The notes under the pieces: model-generated
What the model saw: only the letters and a program-made list of their open reading frames with translations
The model's database searches: none
What the model was told of the DNA's origin: nothing
Translations under genes and position numbers: made by a program
Shown here: in pieces, positions 12,320 through 22,221 of the stretch
How positions within the stretch are numbered: position 1 is the stretch's first letter
Layout: each line of letters opens with the position of its first letter
Assembly (NCBI RefSeq): GCF_004664715.2
Contig: NC_051073.1
Span: 63,478,379-63,542,378, forward strand
Source: Peromyscus leucopus
Lineage: Eukaryota > Chordata > Mammalia > Rodentia > Cricetidae
Length of the DNA stretch: 64,000 nucleotides
Direction of reading: 5' to 3'

Positions 12320-13087
12320 TTGTATGACAATGAGACATGTCTGCTCCTGGCAGTACCATCTACTTCAGAGAAGATGATGGGCATCGAATAAACTCCCTAT
12401 AGAGTTTACTTTGTGGCAAAAGTTAGCCACTAGGCAATAAAATGCCCTTGCCTCAACTGCTGACACTATGCTGTCCAAATGGGACAAACAGGATACAAAA
12501 GAAAGGACTGCAGAACTTTGCCAAGACAAGGTAGGATAGCCCTTCAGAAAATTCTGCTTCACAGATTAAGTCTGTCAGATATTCGAGGCCTGTAGGCCAA
12601 AGATGTATGCCCTAACACTGCAAAGGAGCCTTGGGTGACTGTCCAGGCAGCCAGATATTTCTGTCATTTATCACATTTTTTGGAAGTTGCTTGTTTGCAC
12701 CTCCTGTTTACTCAGTTAATATTATTTCCTTCTGGGGTATCTGATGGGAGTTGAAGACTAGATAGTTTTAGTTTTCCTTGTTAACAAATTCAGAAAAGAA
12801 ACTCACTAAAGAGGTGGAAAGTATATAAATTTGGAAGACATCAAAAAATAACTTTTCAGTTGGTGATACAAGTTAGGATAGAAAGTGAATTAGGTACAAC
12901 ACTTTGGACTCACCAAAATAGGATAAATAATGGAGCATTTTCTCTGAATTTGTCAAATGTTAATGGACTAGACATTGTTACTGTAATTCTTGCCTGTATA
13001 CTGTATATAATTATTGTATTTATTGTACATAGTTTTTCTTACATTAGTTATAATCTTCTTTTATTATTTTAGACAATAAAGGAGGAA
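12320..13087 (+). mobile_element. endogenous retrovirus internal remnant, non-coding 3' part
   Basis: The last bases (13074-13087) form a purine tract 'aataaaggaggaa' directly before an LTR starting TG, which is the arrangement of a polypurine tract and 3' LTR. The upstream 700 bp has no repeat of other types and no substantial reading frame. I infer a decayed internal region; there is no matching 5' LTR in register. Confidence 0.45.
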
Positions 13088-13518
13088 TGTGGTGATATTT
13101 CGTTTGTACAAAAATTTGCCTGGAGATCAGTGGACAGAGCCAGCCACTAGATTAAACATAGAGGCCAGACAGTGGTGGCGCACACCTTTAATCCCAGCAC
13201 TTGGGATCTCATGCTTTTGCTCCCAGTACATGGGAAGCACACCTGCCATTAGTTCCAGCACTTGGAAGGTTGAGACAGGAACTGATATGGCTAGGTGGAG
13301 AAAGGCACATAATATGGGAGGAGATAGGCACTCAGTCCTTTTTGGCTGAGGACTCGGGCATTCAGTCTGAGGATTCGTGGAGACAGGATCTTCCCCTTCC
13401 AGCTGAGGAGTTGGTGAGGCGAAAGTGGTTGTGGCTTGTTTCCTCTGATCTTTCAGTGTTTACCCCAGTATCTGTCTCCGGGTTTTTATGAATAAGACCA
13501 ATTAGGATTTGTGCAACA
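13088..13518 (+). mobile_element. LTR of the same family as 9682 and 22228, probably a 3' LTR
   Basis: Starts 'tgtggtgatatttcg', ends 'tttgtgcaaca'. Shares with the LTR at 22228 the block 'ggacagagccagccactagatta' (13132-13154), a B1-like block (13167-13205), 'tctgatctttcag' and a 'gaataagacca' near the end. The 6 bases on each side (gaggaa, gccccc) do not match, consistent with retained internal sequence on the left. Confidence 0.7.
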
Positions 13519-13717
13519 GCCCCCTCCCCACAAAAAGCTAAGACTCCTGACAACGAGGTTTGGAGTTAGACACCAGATATCCCACATCTCTGTCAGAGTC
13601 GAGCAACGCCTACTTGACTCCCACTGTCTGCATTCTCTAGGGAGGGTAGAGGTTTAATCTCTAGCACCACCATCAGTTTCTTGGCTTCAACCAAATGTTT
13701 CAGTGAGATAAACTTAC

Positions 13718-13797
13718 CAGCAGCTTAGCTTGCTCTGGCAGAGTGATCTGCTCCCTTTTCCCATCTGGGTACCGAAGCATCAGCTGTGCTTTTGGTC
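13718..13797 (-). CDS. UBXN7: UBXN7 exon 10: start of UBX domain
   Basis: 80 bases, residues 410 (split glycine) to 436: GPKAQLMLRYPDG...PEQAKLL. Acceptor 'cttccttag', donor 'gtaagttta'. It forms the first beta strands of the UBX fold, including the 'R-(Y)-P-D-G' turn typical of UBX domains. Separated from exon 9 by only 109 bases, the shortest intron of the gene. Confidence 0.97.
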
Positions 13798-13906
13798 CTA
13801 AGGAAGAGTTATACACACACAGGTGTTTAATATAGGAGATTAACTAGAGCAAGTCATTCAGCACATTCAAGTTTAGGAAGTAAAGCAGGTCTATAGTGGA
13901 ACCCAC

Positions 13907-14300
13907 CATTTACATCTATCCCCTCCACCATTCCATCTGACTTTTCAGGTGACATCTCCAAGACCTCAGGATCCATGGCTGGCAATCCTTGATGGTTTGT
14001 GGCTGTGCCGGGCTCAGTTCTGGCTGGAGGCTCAGTCAGTGGCCTTCTGTTCTCCTCTTTCCTATGCCCCAGATCTTTATGAGGAGACTTTCTGGACTTA
14101 GCAAGATTCTCTACCTCTTCTTCTTCATCAGAACCACAAACCGAAATGAATTCCTCACTGCCAGAAAAAAGTTCTGATTCAGATTCTTCATCTGAGCGGC
14201 TATCCTGTTTTGCCTGGGCTGAGTCGAAATGTGTCTCCTGCAAGGAAGCTCTGATGGCAGCTTCTAACTGGCTGTCTTCACTGGCATCTATGAGGCTCTC
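13907..14300 (-). CDS. UBXN7: UBXN7 exon 9: UIM and acidic linker
   Basis: 394 bases, residues 279-409 plus one base of glycine 410. The N-terminal part carries the ubiquitin-interacting motif (around residues 286-300: EDSQLEAAIRASLQE, with A293, S297 and L298 at consensus positions). This is followed by an acidic, serine-rich, probably disordered linker (SDEESESELFSGSEEF, DEEEEVENL). Acceptor 'cctcatag'; donor is the less usual 'gtgggttc'. The part around residues 335-405 is the most changed relative to the human protein as I remember it (for example 'AMDPEVLEMSPEKSDGM'). Confidence 0.97.
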
Positions 14301-14523
14301 CTATGAGGGATAGTCAAAACACAGGTGGAAAGAATACAGTTAAACCCAAAACCACTCACTCAAACAAGATATAAATAACATACTAGTCAACATGTCACTA
14401 TGATTTTCTGTCGAAGCAGAATCTATTTCTTGTACAATATGGGATCAGGAATTAATATTAGAAAGCCAAGTTGGAATAGATATTTTAAAGAAGGGAAAAA
14501 AAAAAAAGGCTAAATATCCATTA

Positions 14524-14625
14524 AGCTGGATATAGTGGCACATACCTGTAATTCATGAAGCGGATGTGGGGGGCTGCTCAAAGTCTGAGGCTAGCCTATA
14601 CTACACAATGAGACACCGTTTGAAA
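14524..14625 (+). repeat. diverged B1-like SINE
   Basis: 'gctggatatagtggcacatacctgtaatt' type head and 'actacacaatgagacacc' type end; heavily diverged. Confidence 0.6.
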
Positions 14626-14875
14626 CACAAATAAACAACACAAAGATCTCATAGTACCTAGTACACTGGTGTTTTAAGCCCAGGCATTTTTGGCATCAAA
14701 ATGAACAAAGCCAAGAAAATAGCTATTTTTTGTTTAGAAAAAGAACTGAAGTTTTAAATATAAAGCTAAACTACTATTCTTTAAAATGATTAAACATCAG
14801 AAGTCATCTCCTTTGCTTATCATTAAATGCAATGATTCTTAGCATTCAAAACAAGAAAATACCATCACCAAAATA

Positions 14876-15022
14876 TGACATGGTGGTGTATGCCACACCA
14901 ATCCTCCCAAGATTTAACACTTGGGAGGTTAAGATAGGAAGCTTGCAAGTTTGACTTCCAGCATGCACTATACAGTGAGATCTTTTCTCAAAAACAAACA
15001 ACAAACAAACAAACAAAAACAA
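14876..15022 (+). repeat. diverged B1-like SINE with (CAAA)n tail
   Basis: B1-like body with an insertion near the head, then 'ttctcaaaaacaaacaac' leading into (CAAA)n to about 15022. Confidence 0.65.
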
Positions 15023-15109
15023 AGGGAAAACATTCGGGGTATATGTGCATAGATTAAATTCTCGAAAGCTTAGTAATTATAATGAAAAATTTCATTATGA
15101 TGAGAAATA

Positions 15110-15290
15110 CAAATTTCTTTTATTCATATTGTGTGTATGTATGTGTATGGCTGCGCAGCCAGTGTGTACACATGTAAATCAGAGGACAACTTTCAGGAGT
15201 CTGTTCTCTCCTTCCACCATGTGGGTTCTAGAGATTAGACTCAGGTTGTCAAGGCTGGTAGAAAGTCTCTTTAACTACTGAACAATCTGA
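15110..15290 (-). repeat. tRNA-derived SINE (B3/RSINE-like)
   Basis: Reverse copy with 'agaggacaactttcaggagt', 'ccttccaccatgtgggttct' and 'aactactgaacaatctg' blocks, the core of an older rodent tRNA-SINE group. Confidence 0.6.
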
Positions 15291-15356
15291 CAAACAGATA
15301 TGCAAATTTCTAATATTTTCTTGTAAAAGTTTTGAACATGACAGTCCCCCACCCCC

Positions 15357-15358
<2 letters not shown>

Positions 15359-15387
<29 letters not shown>

Positions 15388-15524
15388 GGTTTTTCAAGAC
15401 ACGGTTTCTCTGTGTAGCCCTGGCTAGAACTCGCCATGTAGACCAGGCTGGCCTTAAACTCAGAGATCGGCCAGTCTCTGCCTCCCAAGTGCTAGGATTA
15501 AAGGCCTGTGTCACCACTGCCCAG
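15359..15524 (-). repeat. B1 SINE
   Basis: Reverse B1 with a 28-T tract (poly(A) on its own strand) at 15360-15387, full body and head 'ccactgcccag'. Confidence 0.93.
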
Positions 15525-15528
15525 TCAC

Positions 15529-15565
15529 GGATTTCATTTTTTACTTGCTCGCGCGCTCGCGCACT

Positions 15566-15622
<57 letters not shown>

Positions 15623-15829
15623 GCTCTCTCTCTCTCTCTCCCTCTCCCTCTCTTTTTCATTCATTCAGGTTTTGAGGCATGGTTTCTCTATGTAGTTTTG
15701 GTGCCTGTCCTGGATCTCGCGCTGTAGACCAGGCTGGTCTCGAACTCACAGAGATCTGCCTGGCTCTGCCTCCCGAGTGCTGGGATTAAAGGCATGTACC
15801 ACCACCGGCCAGCTGGATTTCATTTTTTA
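15529..15829 (-). repeat. B1 SINE whose tail is a (TC)n microsatellite
   Basis: Reverse B1 body 15668-15811. The perfect 15-bp repeat ggatttcatttttta lies at 15529-15543 and 15815-15829, so the 15544-15660 CG/TC-rich tract is inside the inserted unit, at the tail position. The tract begins 'gctcgcgcgctcgcgcac' and then is (TC)n with single Gs. Confidence 0.88.
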
Positions 15830-15867
15830 AGAGTCACAAAATATGGACCACCTGAATGGAACTTAAT

Positions 15868-16044
15868 TATGCATGTATACCATGTGCATGCCTGGCACCT
15901 ACGGAGTCTAGAAGAAGAAAGGGAATCCCCTGGAACTGGGGCTACAGGTGGTTGTGAGCTGTCCCATGTGGGTGCAGGGAACTACACTAGGGTTTTCTAC
16001 AAGTGAAGTAAGCGCTCTTATTCACAGAGTCATCTCTCCAGCCC
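15868..16044 (-). repeat. B3-like SINE
   Basis: Reverse copy: 'gaatcccctggaactggggctacaggtgg' core and head complement 'catctctccagccctg'. Confidence 0.75.
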
Positions 16045-16047
16045 TGT

Positions 16048-16160
16048 GTGTTTTTTGTTTTTTTTTTTTAACATAGAGTTTTATATAGTCCGGCTTGGCC
16101 TAAATCACACTATGTGGCTCAGAATGGTCTTGGAACTCTCAATCCTTTTCCTACCGCCAT
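16048..16160 (-). repeat. diverged B1-like SINE
   Basis: T-rich start then 'tatatagtccggcttggcct...' matching the reverse B1 middle; poorly preserved. Confidence 0.5.
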
Positions 16161-16170
16161 TTAATAATTT

Positions 16171-16332
16171 TTTAAAAATTAACCAGGCATGGTGGTGCAC
16201 ACCTTTAATCCCAGCACTTGGGAGGCAGAGGCAGGTGGATCTCTGTGAGTTCAAGGCCAGCCTGGTCTACAGAGTGAGTTCTTGGACATCCAGAGCTACA
16301 TAATAGAGAAACTTGTCCTGAAAAATAAACAA
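16171..16332 (+). repeat. B1 SINE
   Basis: Full B1 body starting 'caggcatggtggtgcac'. Direct repeat aaaaattaac on both sides (about 16174-16183 and 16331-16340). Confidence 0.92.
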
Positions 16333-16579
16333 AAATTAACTGAAGTCTAATTCACCATTCACATGAAGCAGGCAGACTTATTTATGGTACATGCACTAGC
16401 TAAGTGATTGGCTTTGCAGTAACACTGCACAGCAGGAAGACAGCAGACAGCACCAGGTTCCTATCCAACCCTCACTCTTCCCTGAGACTCCTTACTTACA
16501 GAACCCAAAAGATGGTGATAAACAAAAACATCGGGGGCTGGAGAGTTGGTTCAGATTAAGAGAACCTGCTACTCTTTTT

Positions 16580-16754
16580 AGAGTTTTATTTTTATTATCT
16601 TAATGATGTATATTGTGTAAGGGGTATATGCACATTAGGTGCTCAGACACCAGACTTGGAACTGGCTATGAGCCACCTGATGTGGGTACTTGAACCTGAA
16701 CTCAGTTCCTCTGGAAGAATAGTACATGCTCCCACTAATCCATCCTTCCAGGCC
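16580..16754 (-). repeat. B3-like SINE, first insertion in the 16533 element
   Basis: Reverse copy from A/T-rich tail complement to head 'atccatccttccaggcc'; diverged, bounded by copies 1 and 2 of the target sequence. Confidence 0.7.
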
Positions 16755-16770
16755 TACCTGCTGCTTTTTT

Positions 16771-16972
16771 AAAAGATGTTTTTAAAAGTAATTTAGTTAT
16801 CTTTATTTTATGTGCATTGATGTTTTGGCTATATGTATGTCTGTATGAAAGTGTCAGATCTTGGAGTTACAGACAGTTGTGAGCTGCCATGTGGGTGCTG
16901 GGAATTGAACCCAGGTCTTCTGGAAGAAGAGCCAGTGTGCTGTTAACCACTGAGCCATCTCTCCAGCCCCCC
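16771..16972 (-). repeat. B3-like SINE, second insertion in the 16533 element
   Basis: Reverse copy, well preserved: 'gtgctgggaattgaacccaggtc' and head 'gagccatctctccagcccc'. Bounded by copies 2 and 3 of the target sequence. Confidence 0.82.
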
Positions 16973-17239
16973 TACCTGCTGCTCTTGCAGAGGACATGGG
17001 TTTACTTCCTAAGACCGCACATCATGGCTCATGACCATTTCATAACTTCAGTTCCAGGGGATCCAACACTTTCTTGTGGCCTCTGAGGGCAGTGCACATA
17101 TGTAGGACATACACACACATACAGGCAAAACATTTATATACATAGAATAAAAACTAAAAATTTTTTTAAATAAAAAAAAATGTCTAAGAAAGTCCATGTA
17201 CGACTTGCACTATAGTATTTATCTGCTTGTTTTGTCTAC

Positions 17240-17366
17240 GACTTGTTTTGAGACAGGTCTCACTCTGTAGCCTGAACTAGAACAGAATTCATTAGCTAGC
17301 TCTGACTGTCCTCAAACTTGTAGTAGTCCTCCTGAGTGCTGGGACCACAGACCTGTGACACCCTGC
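17240..17366 (-). repeat. diverged B1-like SINE
   Basis: 'gagacaggtctcactctgtagcctg' and 'gtgctgggaccacagacc' blocks, reverse orientation. Confidence 0.6.
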
Positions 17367-17559
17367 AAACTAAGACTAAAAGGAATACAGGTAAGAGATG
17401 GAGGCAGAAGTATCAGAAATGCAAGGATATCCTCGTCTACATAGTGAGTCTGAGCCCAGCTGGACAAGATCATAACCTGTCTCTAAAATAAGGAGGAAAC
17501 CTCAGTAACCTTATAAAGTACATCTTAATAAAATATATATACTAGAAGGGCAATCAATA

Positions 17560-17875
17560 GTTAAAGAGCTTACTTCAAAAGCTTGAAGACCATTGCTTAG
17601 ATCCCCAGTACCCTTATAAATGCTCAGTGGGTGTAGCAGCCGGGCTATGATTCCAACATTCTGTAGGCAGAGACAGGGGACTGATTTCCATAACAAACTG
17701 TAACCAGACTAGCCATATTTATGAGCCTTGGGTTCAACTGAGACCCTGCCTCAATGAATAAGGAAGAGGCCAAGGAAGACAATTGAGTAAGGCTCCTGAT
17801 GTCAAACTTGAGCTTACATAGCCACACCCACACGGCCCATACACACACGCACACATATCACACACACAAATTAAA
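17560..17875 (+). repeat. composite tRNA-headed SINE (B3/B4 group) with CA-rich end
   Basis: Blocks in order: 'gaagaccattgcttagatccccagta', 'cagagacaggggactga', 'accagactagccatattt', 'gagaccctgcctcaatgaataagg', then '(AC)n'. The same block order occurs in the element split at 34792-35945. Confidence 0.65.
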
Positions 17876-18049
17876 AAAGCAACTATATAACCAGACAGAG
17901 GAACTTCTAGCAGTGAGACAAGCCTCCAAGAGCCAGGGAAGGAGCACTGAGTGGTTTCAACAGCCAGATTAGTGCTTCTGCTGCTTTAGTTACAGAAGCT
18001 TCTTTCTGCAAAGACTCCTAAGTGGTTAAAATATGGAGAATAAGTGTTA

Positions 18050-18435
18050 AATGTTCAACCATAAATGGGACTACAGCATTCATAGAAGCCTCTCCAGGGT
18101 TCAGGGAACATTGTAGAAGAAAAGACAGAAAGAATGTAAGATGGGGAGGATGGGGTGGAGGGATGTGGGACAGTATTTTCTGGGCATGACAAAACTGAAC
18201 TCCTAAATGCAGTGGCTGTGATCACCTGTGTAAATCCTGTACAAAGTGACCCACCACAACCTGCCATGGGAAGAACTCACAAGGACTCAACCTCTCTAAG
18301 ATAACTCTAAGATAAGCAGTTAATGGTCACTGGGAACAGGGTGTAGCCACTGGTAAGGCGCCAATGCTCCTGTAAATGATTTCTCATCTAAGCTTCTATA
18401 AGTCAGTTTGGATCACAAAAATAAATAAATGAATA
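18050..18435 (+). mobile_element. L1 3' UTR fragment
   Basis: G-rich tract (18140-18170), 'tggtcactgggaacagggtgtagcc', 'gctcctgtaaatgatttctcat' and an A/ATAA-rich end match the 3' UTR of rodent L1 elements. 5'-truncated; no coding part. A CATA repeat follows at 18462-18500. Confidence 0.6.
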
Positions 18436-18732
18436 AAAATATAAAACTCTATCTACATACATATATACACATACATACATACATACATGCATACGTATAT
18501 ATCAGCTAGCAGCAAGATGTGTCATAACAGCTATTCAAATTAATAAATGTGTTTACTGAGGTTGCACTCTAAGGTCAGTACAAAAAAAACAAGAAAACAC
18601 TGCTGGGACAGACACAGACACAAAAATAGGGAGATTTATTCCATACTACTAGACCTCAAGATTCAATGACTAGACGTCCACAGAACCAGTGCAATTCCAA
18701 TTAAAATTCTAGCACTTTTTCTTGTATTAAAT

Positions 18733-18948
18733 AACAAGCTGAGCTAGGCGGTGGTGGCGCATGCCTTTAATCCCAGCACTAGGGAGGCAGAGCCAGGCGG
18801 ATCTCTGTGAGTTCAAGGCCAGCCTAGTCTCCAAAGCAAGTTCCAGGAATGGTGCAAAGCTACATAGAGAAACCCTGTCTCAAAAAACCAAAACAAACAA
18901 ACAAACAAACAAAACAAACAAAACAAAACAAAAAAAAAAAACAAGCTG
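18733..18948 (+). repeat. B1 SINE
   Basis: Near-consensus B1 (18742 onward) of the 'ggaatggtgcaaagctac' subtype with a long CAAA/A tail. Direct repeat aacaagctg at 18733-18741 and 18940-18948. Confidence 0.94.
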
Positions 18949-19038
18949 GTTCTAAAATTTGTAAGGAAATGTGAAAGGCCCAAAACATAAGTTTCATTTA
19001 TTTAATTTTCTTTAGGTACCTATTTTAGATAATAATTT

Positions 19039-19115
19039 AAAATAACTATTTTTTTTTTTTGGTTTTTCGAGTTTTTTGGTTTTACAGAGTTTCTCTGTAA
19101 AAATAACTATTTTTT
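19039..19115 (-). repeat. very short B1 3' fragment with target-site duplication
   Basis: Only about 45 bp of reverse B1 3' end (19055-19099, 'ggtttttcgag...cagagtttctctgt') lie between perfect 16-bp repeats aaaataactatttttt at 19039-19054 and 19100-19115: a strongly 5'-truncated insertion. Confidence 0.85.
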
Positions 19116-19306
19116 AATCACTATACAATATAGACTTCTAAAGATACATAATTTTATTCTTATTGCCATCAAAACGCAAACAGCAATTATAACCAAAGTG
19201 AGGCTGCCTTATGTTTGAAGACCTTTTACTTGAAACTAATTGTGATGTCAATTAGCAAAGACGTCTGCATAACATATTATAGAGATTAAGTGCAAAATAA
19301 ACTGGG

Positions 19307-19452
19307 AGCCAGGTGGTAGTGGCACACGCCTTTAATCCCAGCACTCAGGAGACAGAGCCAGGCGGATCTCTGTGAGTTCAAGGCCAATGCCCAGCCTGGT
19401 CTACAGAGTGAGATCCAGAACTGGCACCTGTCTTGAGGGGGAAAAAAAACAC
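19307..19452 (+). repeat. B1 SINE
   Basis: Full B1 body with a small internal duplication ('ggccaatgcccagcctgg') and short A tail. Confidence 0.92.
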
Positions 19453-19916
19453 AAAATCCTCTGGGAGAGCCAGAACCCCAGAACCTAAAGCTATCTAACC
19501 AGTAATAATGCCAAATACTATCCCAAGTAAAAACCTTACGACCACTGCTACTTCAGTCTGGCATGAGAAGCCCTCCCAGAGCTGCCCTAGGAAGAAGATG
19601 CCTCTACCAGCAGCCTGGCCACAGCAATTCTCCTGCTCTACATATTTATAGTTTTCCTTTCTTTTCTTTTTTAGGTCTCATTTTTATTCTCTAATTGTGT
19701 ATGTATGTGGGGGTTATATATATATCTTATGATTTCATTGAGTAGATGAAATTCTTCTGTAGAAAACTATCAAAAAAAAAAAAGTATCTAAGAAGTACAG
19801 CCAGAAACTCTTAACTGTTCACTACTTACATTATTCTAAGTACTACTTTAACACTAAACATTTTATATAAGCTGCTGACACACAAGTACATTCAGTCGCC
19901 CATCACTTATACTTAC

Positions 19917-20044
19917 TGATCGTGCACATTTTTTGGGAGGGCTGCTAGAAAGTCCATCCAGTTGCCCATGTTCACCCAGAAACCCTGTTACTTGGTCCAA
20001 GAAAGAAGATACATCTAATTGGTGCCACTCTACAAGCTTCTGAC
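19917..20044 (-). CDS. UBXN7: UBXN7 exon 8: end of UAS domain
   Basis: 128 bases, residues 236 (split glycine) to 278: GQKLVEWHQLDVSS...PPKKCARS. It completes the thioredoxin-like UAS domain and starts the linker to the UIM. The acceptor is a pure 15-T run followed by AG (20061-20045 on the minus strand); the donor is consensus 'gtaagt'. Confidence 0.97.
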
Positions 20045-20689
20045 CTAAAAAAAAAAAAAAATCAGGACATGTAAACATAGAAATCAATAATTAGTCTAAC
20101 CATGCTCATTAAATAATTGCAATATGCATAATTAAAATTTGCTACAAATTCATATCCCCATCCCTCACTTGCTGAAGTCACACAGTATCATCATAACCTA
20201 CTGACAACATCAATTATAACTCATTGATAGATTCCTACCCATCATGACAGGAAAATTATCTGCTGGTACTACTTACAGCCATTTAGGAAGAAGAAATTCA
20301 AACAAAGCAAAGTTTAAGTAAAGTATAATTAATAATGAAACCAGCCCACCCTCCAGTGTTCTAGAGGAATACAACTAGTACTTAAAATAATCTGAACAAT
20401 TTAATAATAGAAAACCTAAGGAAACCCTTAGGAAGAGATGATCGCACCCATTTTCCTCTGAAAGAACAGAACTGTTTAAACACAAAATGCTGTTACCCCT
20501 CAAGTTGCTAGAAATAGATTCCCTAAATATACACATTCAAGGATGCTTACACAATTATAATGGTAATAAACAAAAGAACTTTCCTTAACTATTACATTGC
20601 TAAAACCAGATCCAGTTAAATATTAATCAACTATTTAGGTATGTGGAAAAAAAATAATAGGTTTAAGGCTGTAATTTGATGTAACTTAC
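20045..20689 (-). other. UBXN7: UBXN7 intron 7
   Basis: 645 bp with no recognisable repeat except the A/T homopolymer at the 3' splice site. It is the longest repeat-free intron in the window. Confidence 0.9.
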
Positions 20690-20780
20690 CTGTCCGGGGG
20701 TCCAAGATGGAAACATAGGGGAAATCCCCTAGTTTATAAAACTGTATGTATCTCTGACCTTCCTCACTGTCGTGATAAAC
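20690..20780 (-). CDS. UBXN7: UBXN7 exon 7: UAS domain
   Basis: 91 bases, residues 206-235 plus one base: VYHDSEEGQRYIQFYKLGDFPYVSILDPRT. Acceptor 'ggcttaacag', donor 'gtaagtta'. The FPYVSILDP segment is the strand-turn with the cis-proline position of a thioredoxin-like fold; UAS domains lack the redox CxxC. Confidence 0.97.
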
Positions 20781-21069
20781 CTGTTAAGCCAGTGATATAA
20801 AAAGCCTCTTTAAAAAAAGGTTGACTGCAATGTTATCTACTAACAGCAATAGATTCTCCATATAAGCCTTTGATAAACATGTTAGGTTCTCATTCCCATG
20901 TGAAAGGGGAAGAACAGGTATAGACTTACATCCTATTCTCAGCCCCTTCTGAAAACTCATTATGAACACACCAACCTATTCTTCCTCCCTTCTCAGTTCA
21001 GAAGAGGTACTAACTCTTCCTATTCAAGTATCTGTCCATCGATGGGTTTTCTGTTTGGTTGATTTGGTT

Positions 21070-21213
21070 TATTTTTGAGACAGGGTCTCACTATGTAGCT
21101 CTGGCTGTACTGGATCTCGCTCTGTAGACCAGGCTGTCCTTAAACTCAAGAGATCCACCTGTCTCTGCCTCCCAAGTGCTGAGATTAATGGCGTGTGCCA
21201 CCACCGCCTGGCT
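21070..21213 (-). repeat. B1 SINE
   Basis: Reverse, full length: 'gagacagggtctcactatgtagctctgg' to 'gtgccaccaccgcctggc'. Confidence 0.92.
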
Positions 21214-21227
21214 ATTTTCTGTAACTT

Positions 21228-21399
21228 TTTATTTTTATTTTTATTTATTTTGCATACAGTGTTCTGCCTGCGGGCCAGAAGAGGGCACCAGATCTCATTA
21301 CAGATGGTTGTGAGCCACCATGTGGTTGCTGGGAATTGAACTCAGGACTTCTGGAAGAATAGCCAGTGCTCTTAACCACTTAGCCATCTCTCCAGCCCC
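21228..21399 (-). repeat. B2 SINE
   Basis: Reverse B2 from TTTA-rich tail complement through 'ccagaagagggcaccagatctc' to head 'gccatctctccagcccc'. Confidence 0.93.
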
Positions 21400-21426
21400 T
21401 CAATTTCTAGTTTTTAAAAAGTTACA

Positions 21427-21484
21427 GGGGCTGTATACATAATAAATAAATCAATCTTAAAAAAACAAAACAAAACAAAAAACC
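21427..21484 (+). repeat. B2 remnant: head joined to tail
   Basis: 'ggggct' is followed directly by the B2 3' end 'gtatacataataaataaatcaatctt' and an A/CAAAA tail. Most of the B2 body is absent. Confidence 0.6.
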
Positions 21485-21496
21485 CTAGAAATTGAA

Positions 21497-21598
21497 ACTG
21501 GGCCTGCCTAGGCTATAATTCTCAGCTACTCAGGTGGCTGAGGTCAGAGGATCACAAGTTCAAGGCCTATTTGGGGTGGTTTCAAACACTAAAAAAGG
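21497..21598 (+). repeat. old B1-like monomer
   Basis: 'ctataattctcagctactcaggtggctgaggtcagaggatcac' resembles an early 7SL-derived monomer more than modern B1. Confidence 0.55.
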
Positions 21599-21599
21599 A

Positions 21600-21746
21600 G
21601 CTGGGCCCTAGTGGTGCATACCTTTAATCCCAGTACTCAGGAGGCAGAGGCAGGTTGATCTCTGGGTTTGAGGCCACCCTGGTCTACAAAGTGAGTTCCA
21701 GGACAACCAGGGCTACACAGAGAAACCCTTTGTTGAACAAAACAAC
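21600..21746 (+). repeat. B1 SINE
   Basis: Full B1 body, good preservation, short A/C-rich tail. Confidence 0.92.
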
Positions 21747-21958
21747 AGGGCTAGAGAGATGGCTCAGTGGTTAAGAGCCCTGGCTGTTGTTCCAGAGGTC
21801 CTGAGTTCAATTCCCAGCAACCACATGGTGGCTCACAACCATCTGTAATGGGATCTGGCGCCCTCTTCTGGCCTGCAGGCATATATGCAGACAGAACACT
21901 GTATACATAATAAATAAATAAATCTTAAAAATAAAAAGAAAACAACAACAACAACAAC
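21747..21958 (+). repeat. B2 SINE
   Basis: Near-consensus B2: 'gggctagagagatggctcagtgg' to 'cataataaataaataaatctt', then A-rich and CAA-rich tail. Confidence 0.95.
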
Positions 21959-21964
21959 TAAAAA

Positions 21965-22046
21965 GGAGCACGGAGACTAGCTTAACGGTGGAGCACTTGC
22001 CTAGCTTGCAGGAGACCCCAGGTTAAATCCCCAGGAGCAAAGCCTC
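21965..22046 (+). repeat. ID-like SINE
   Basis: 'cggagactagcttaacggtggagcacttgcctagc' and 'ccccaggttaaatccccagg' match a diverged ID/tRNA-type unit. Confidence 0.65.
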
Positions 22047-22221
22047 TCCAACAAAACCCAACCAAACAACAGGAAAGAAACAAAAGGGAAAGCGAAGGCA
22101 GGCTACCTACTTTTAACTAGATAATTTACACAAAAGGATAACACAACTGGAATGCTCAGGAACACTGAGCCAAGAATACAATGTCAAAGAGTAACAAACT
22201 CAAACTAAAACAGTTTTAATG

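Larger units (their letters stand above)
9117..13717 (-). other. UBXN7: UBXN7 intron 10
   Basis: Intron of about 4.6 kb. It holds two LTRs of one family (9682-10210 and 13088-13518), an apparent retroviral internal remnant, an ID element, B1 copies and an LTR-like repeat. Bases 9120-9680, 10630-11040 and 11990-12300 show nothing recognisable beyond A/T-rich sequence. Confidence 0.9.
16533..17160 (+). repeat. B3-like SINE split by two later SINE insertions
   Basis: The forward head 'gggctggagagttggttcag...gaacctgct' (16533-16570) continues at 'cctgctgctcttgcagaggac...aataaaaactaaaa' (16972-17160). The intervening 400 bp are two reverse B3-like SINEs. The site sequence tacctgct(a/g)ct(c/t)tt occurs three times: 16563-16579, 16755-16770 and 16973-16986. 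Confidence 0.8.
14301..19916 (-). other. UBXN7: UBXN7 intron 8
   Basis: About 5.6 kb, mostly B1 and B3-like SINEs, one L1 3' end (18050-18430) and microsatellites. Bases 14630-14870 and 19460-19916 show no recognised element. Confidence 0.9.

Noticed and set aside
12320..13087. Retroviral gag/pol/env coding sequence before the LTR at 13088
   Set aside because: No continuous frame or conserved retroviral motif was visible; only the purine tract supports an internal region.
15275..15664. 129-codon frame rich in E/R/S repeats
   Set aside because: Translation of a (TC)n microsatellite and B1; not a gene.
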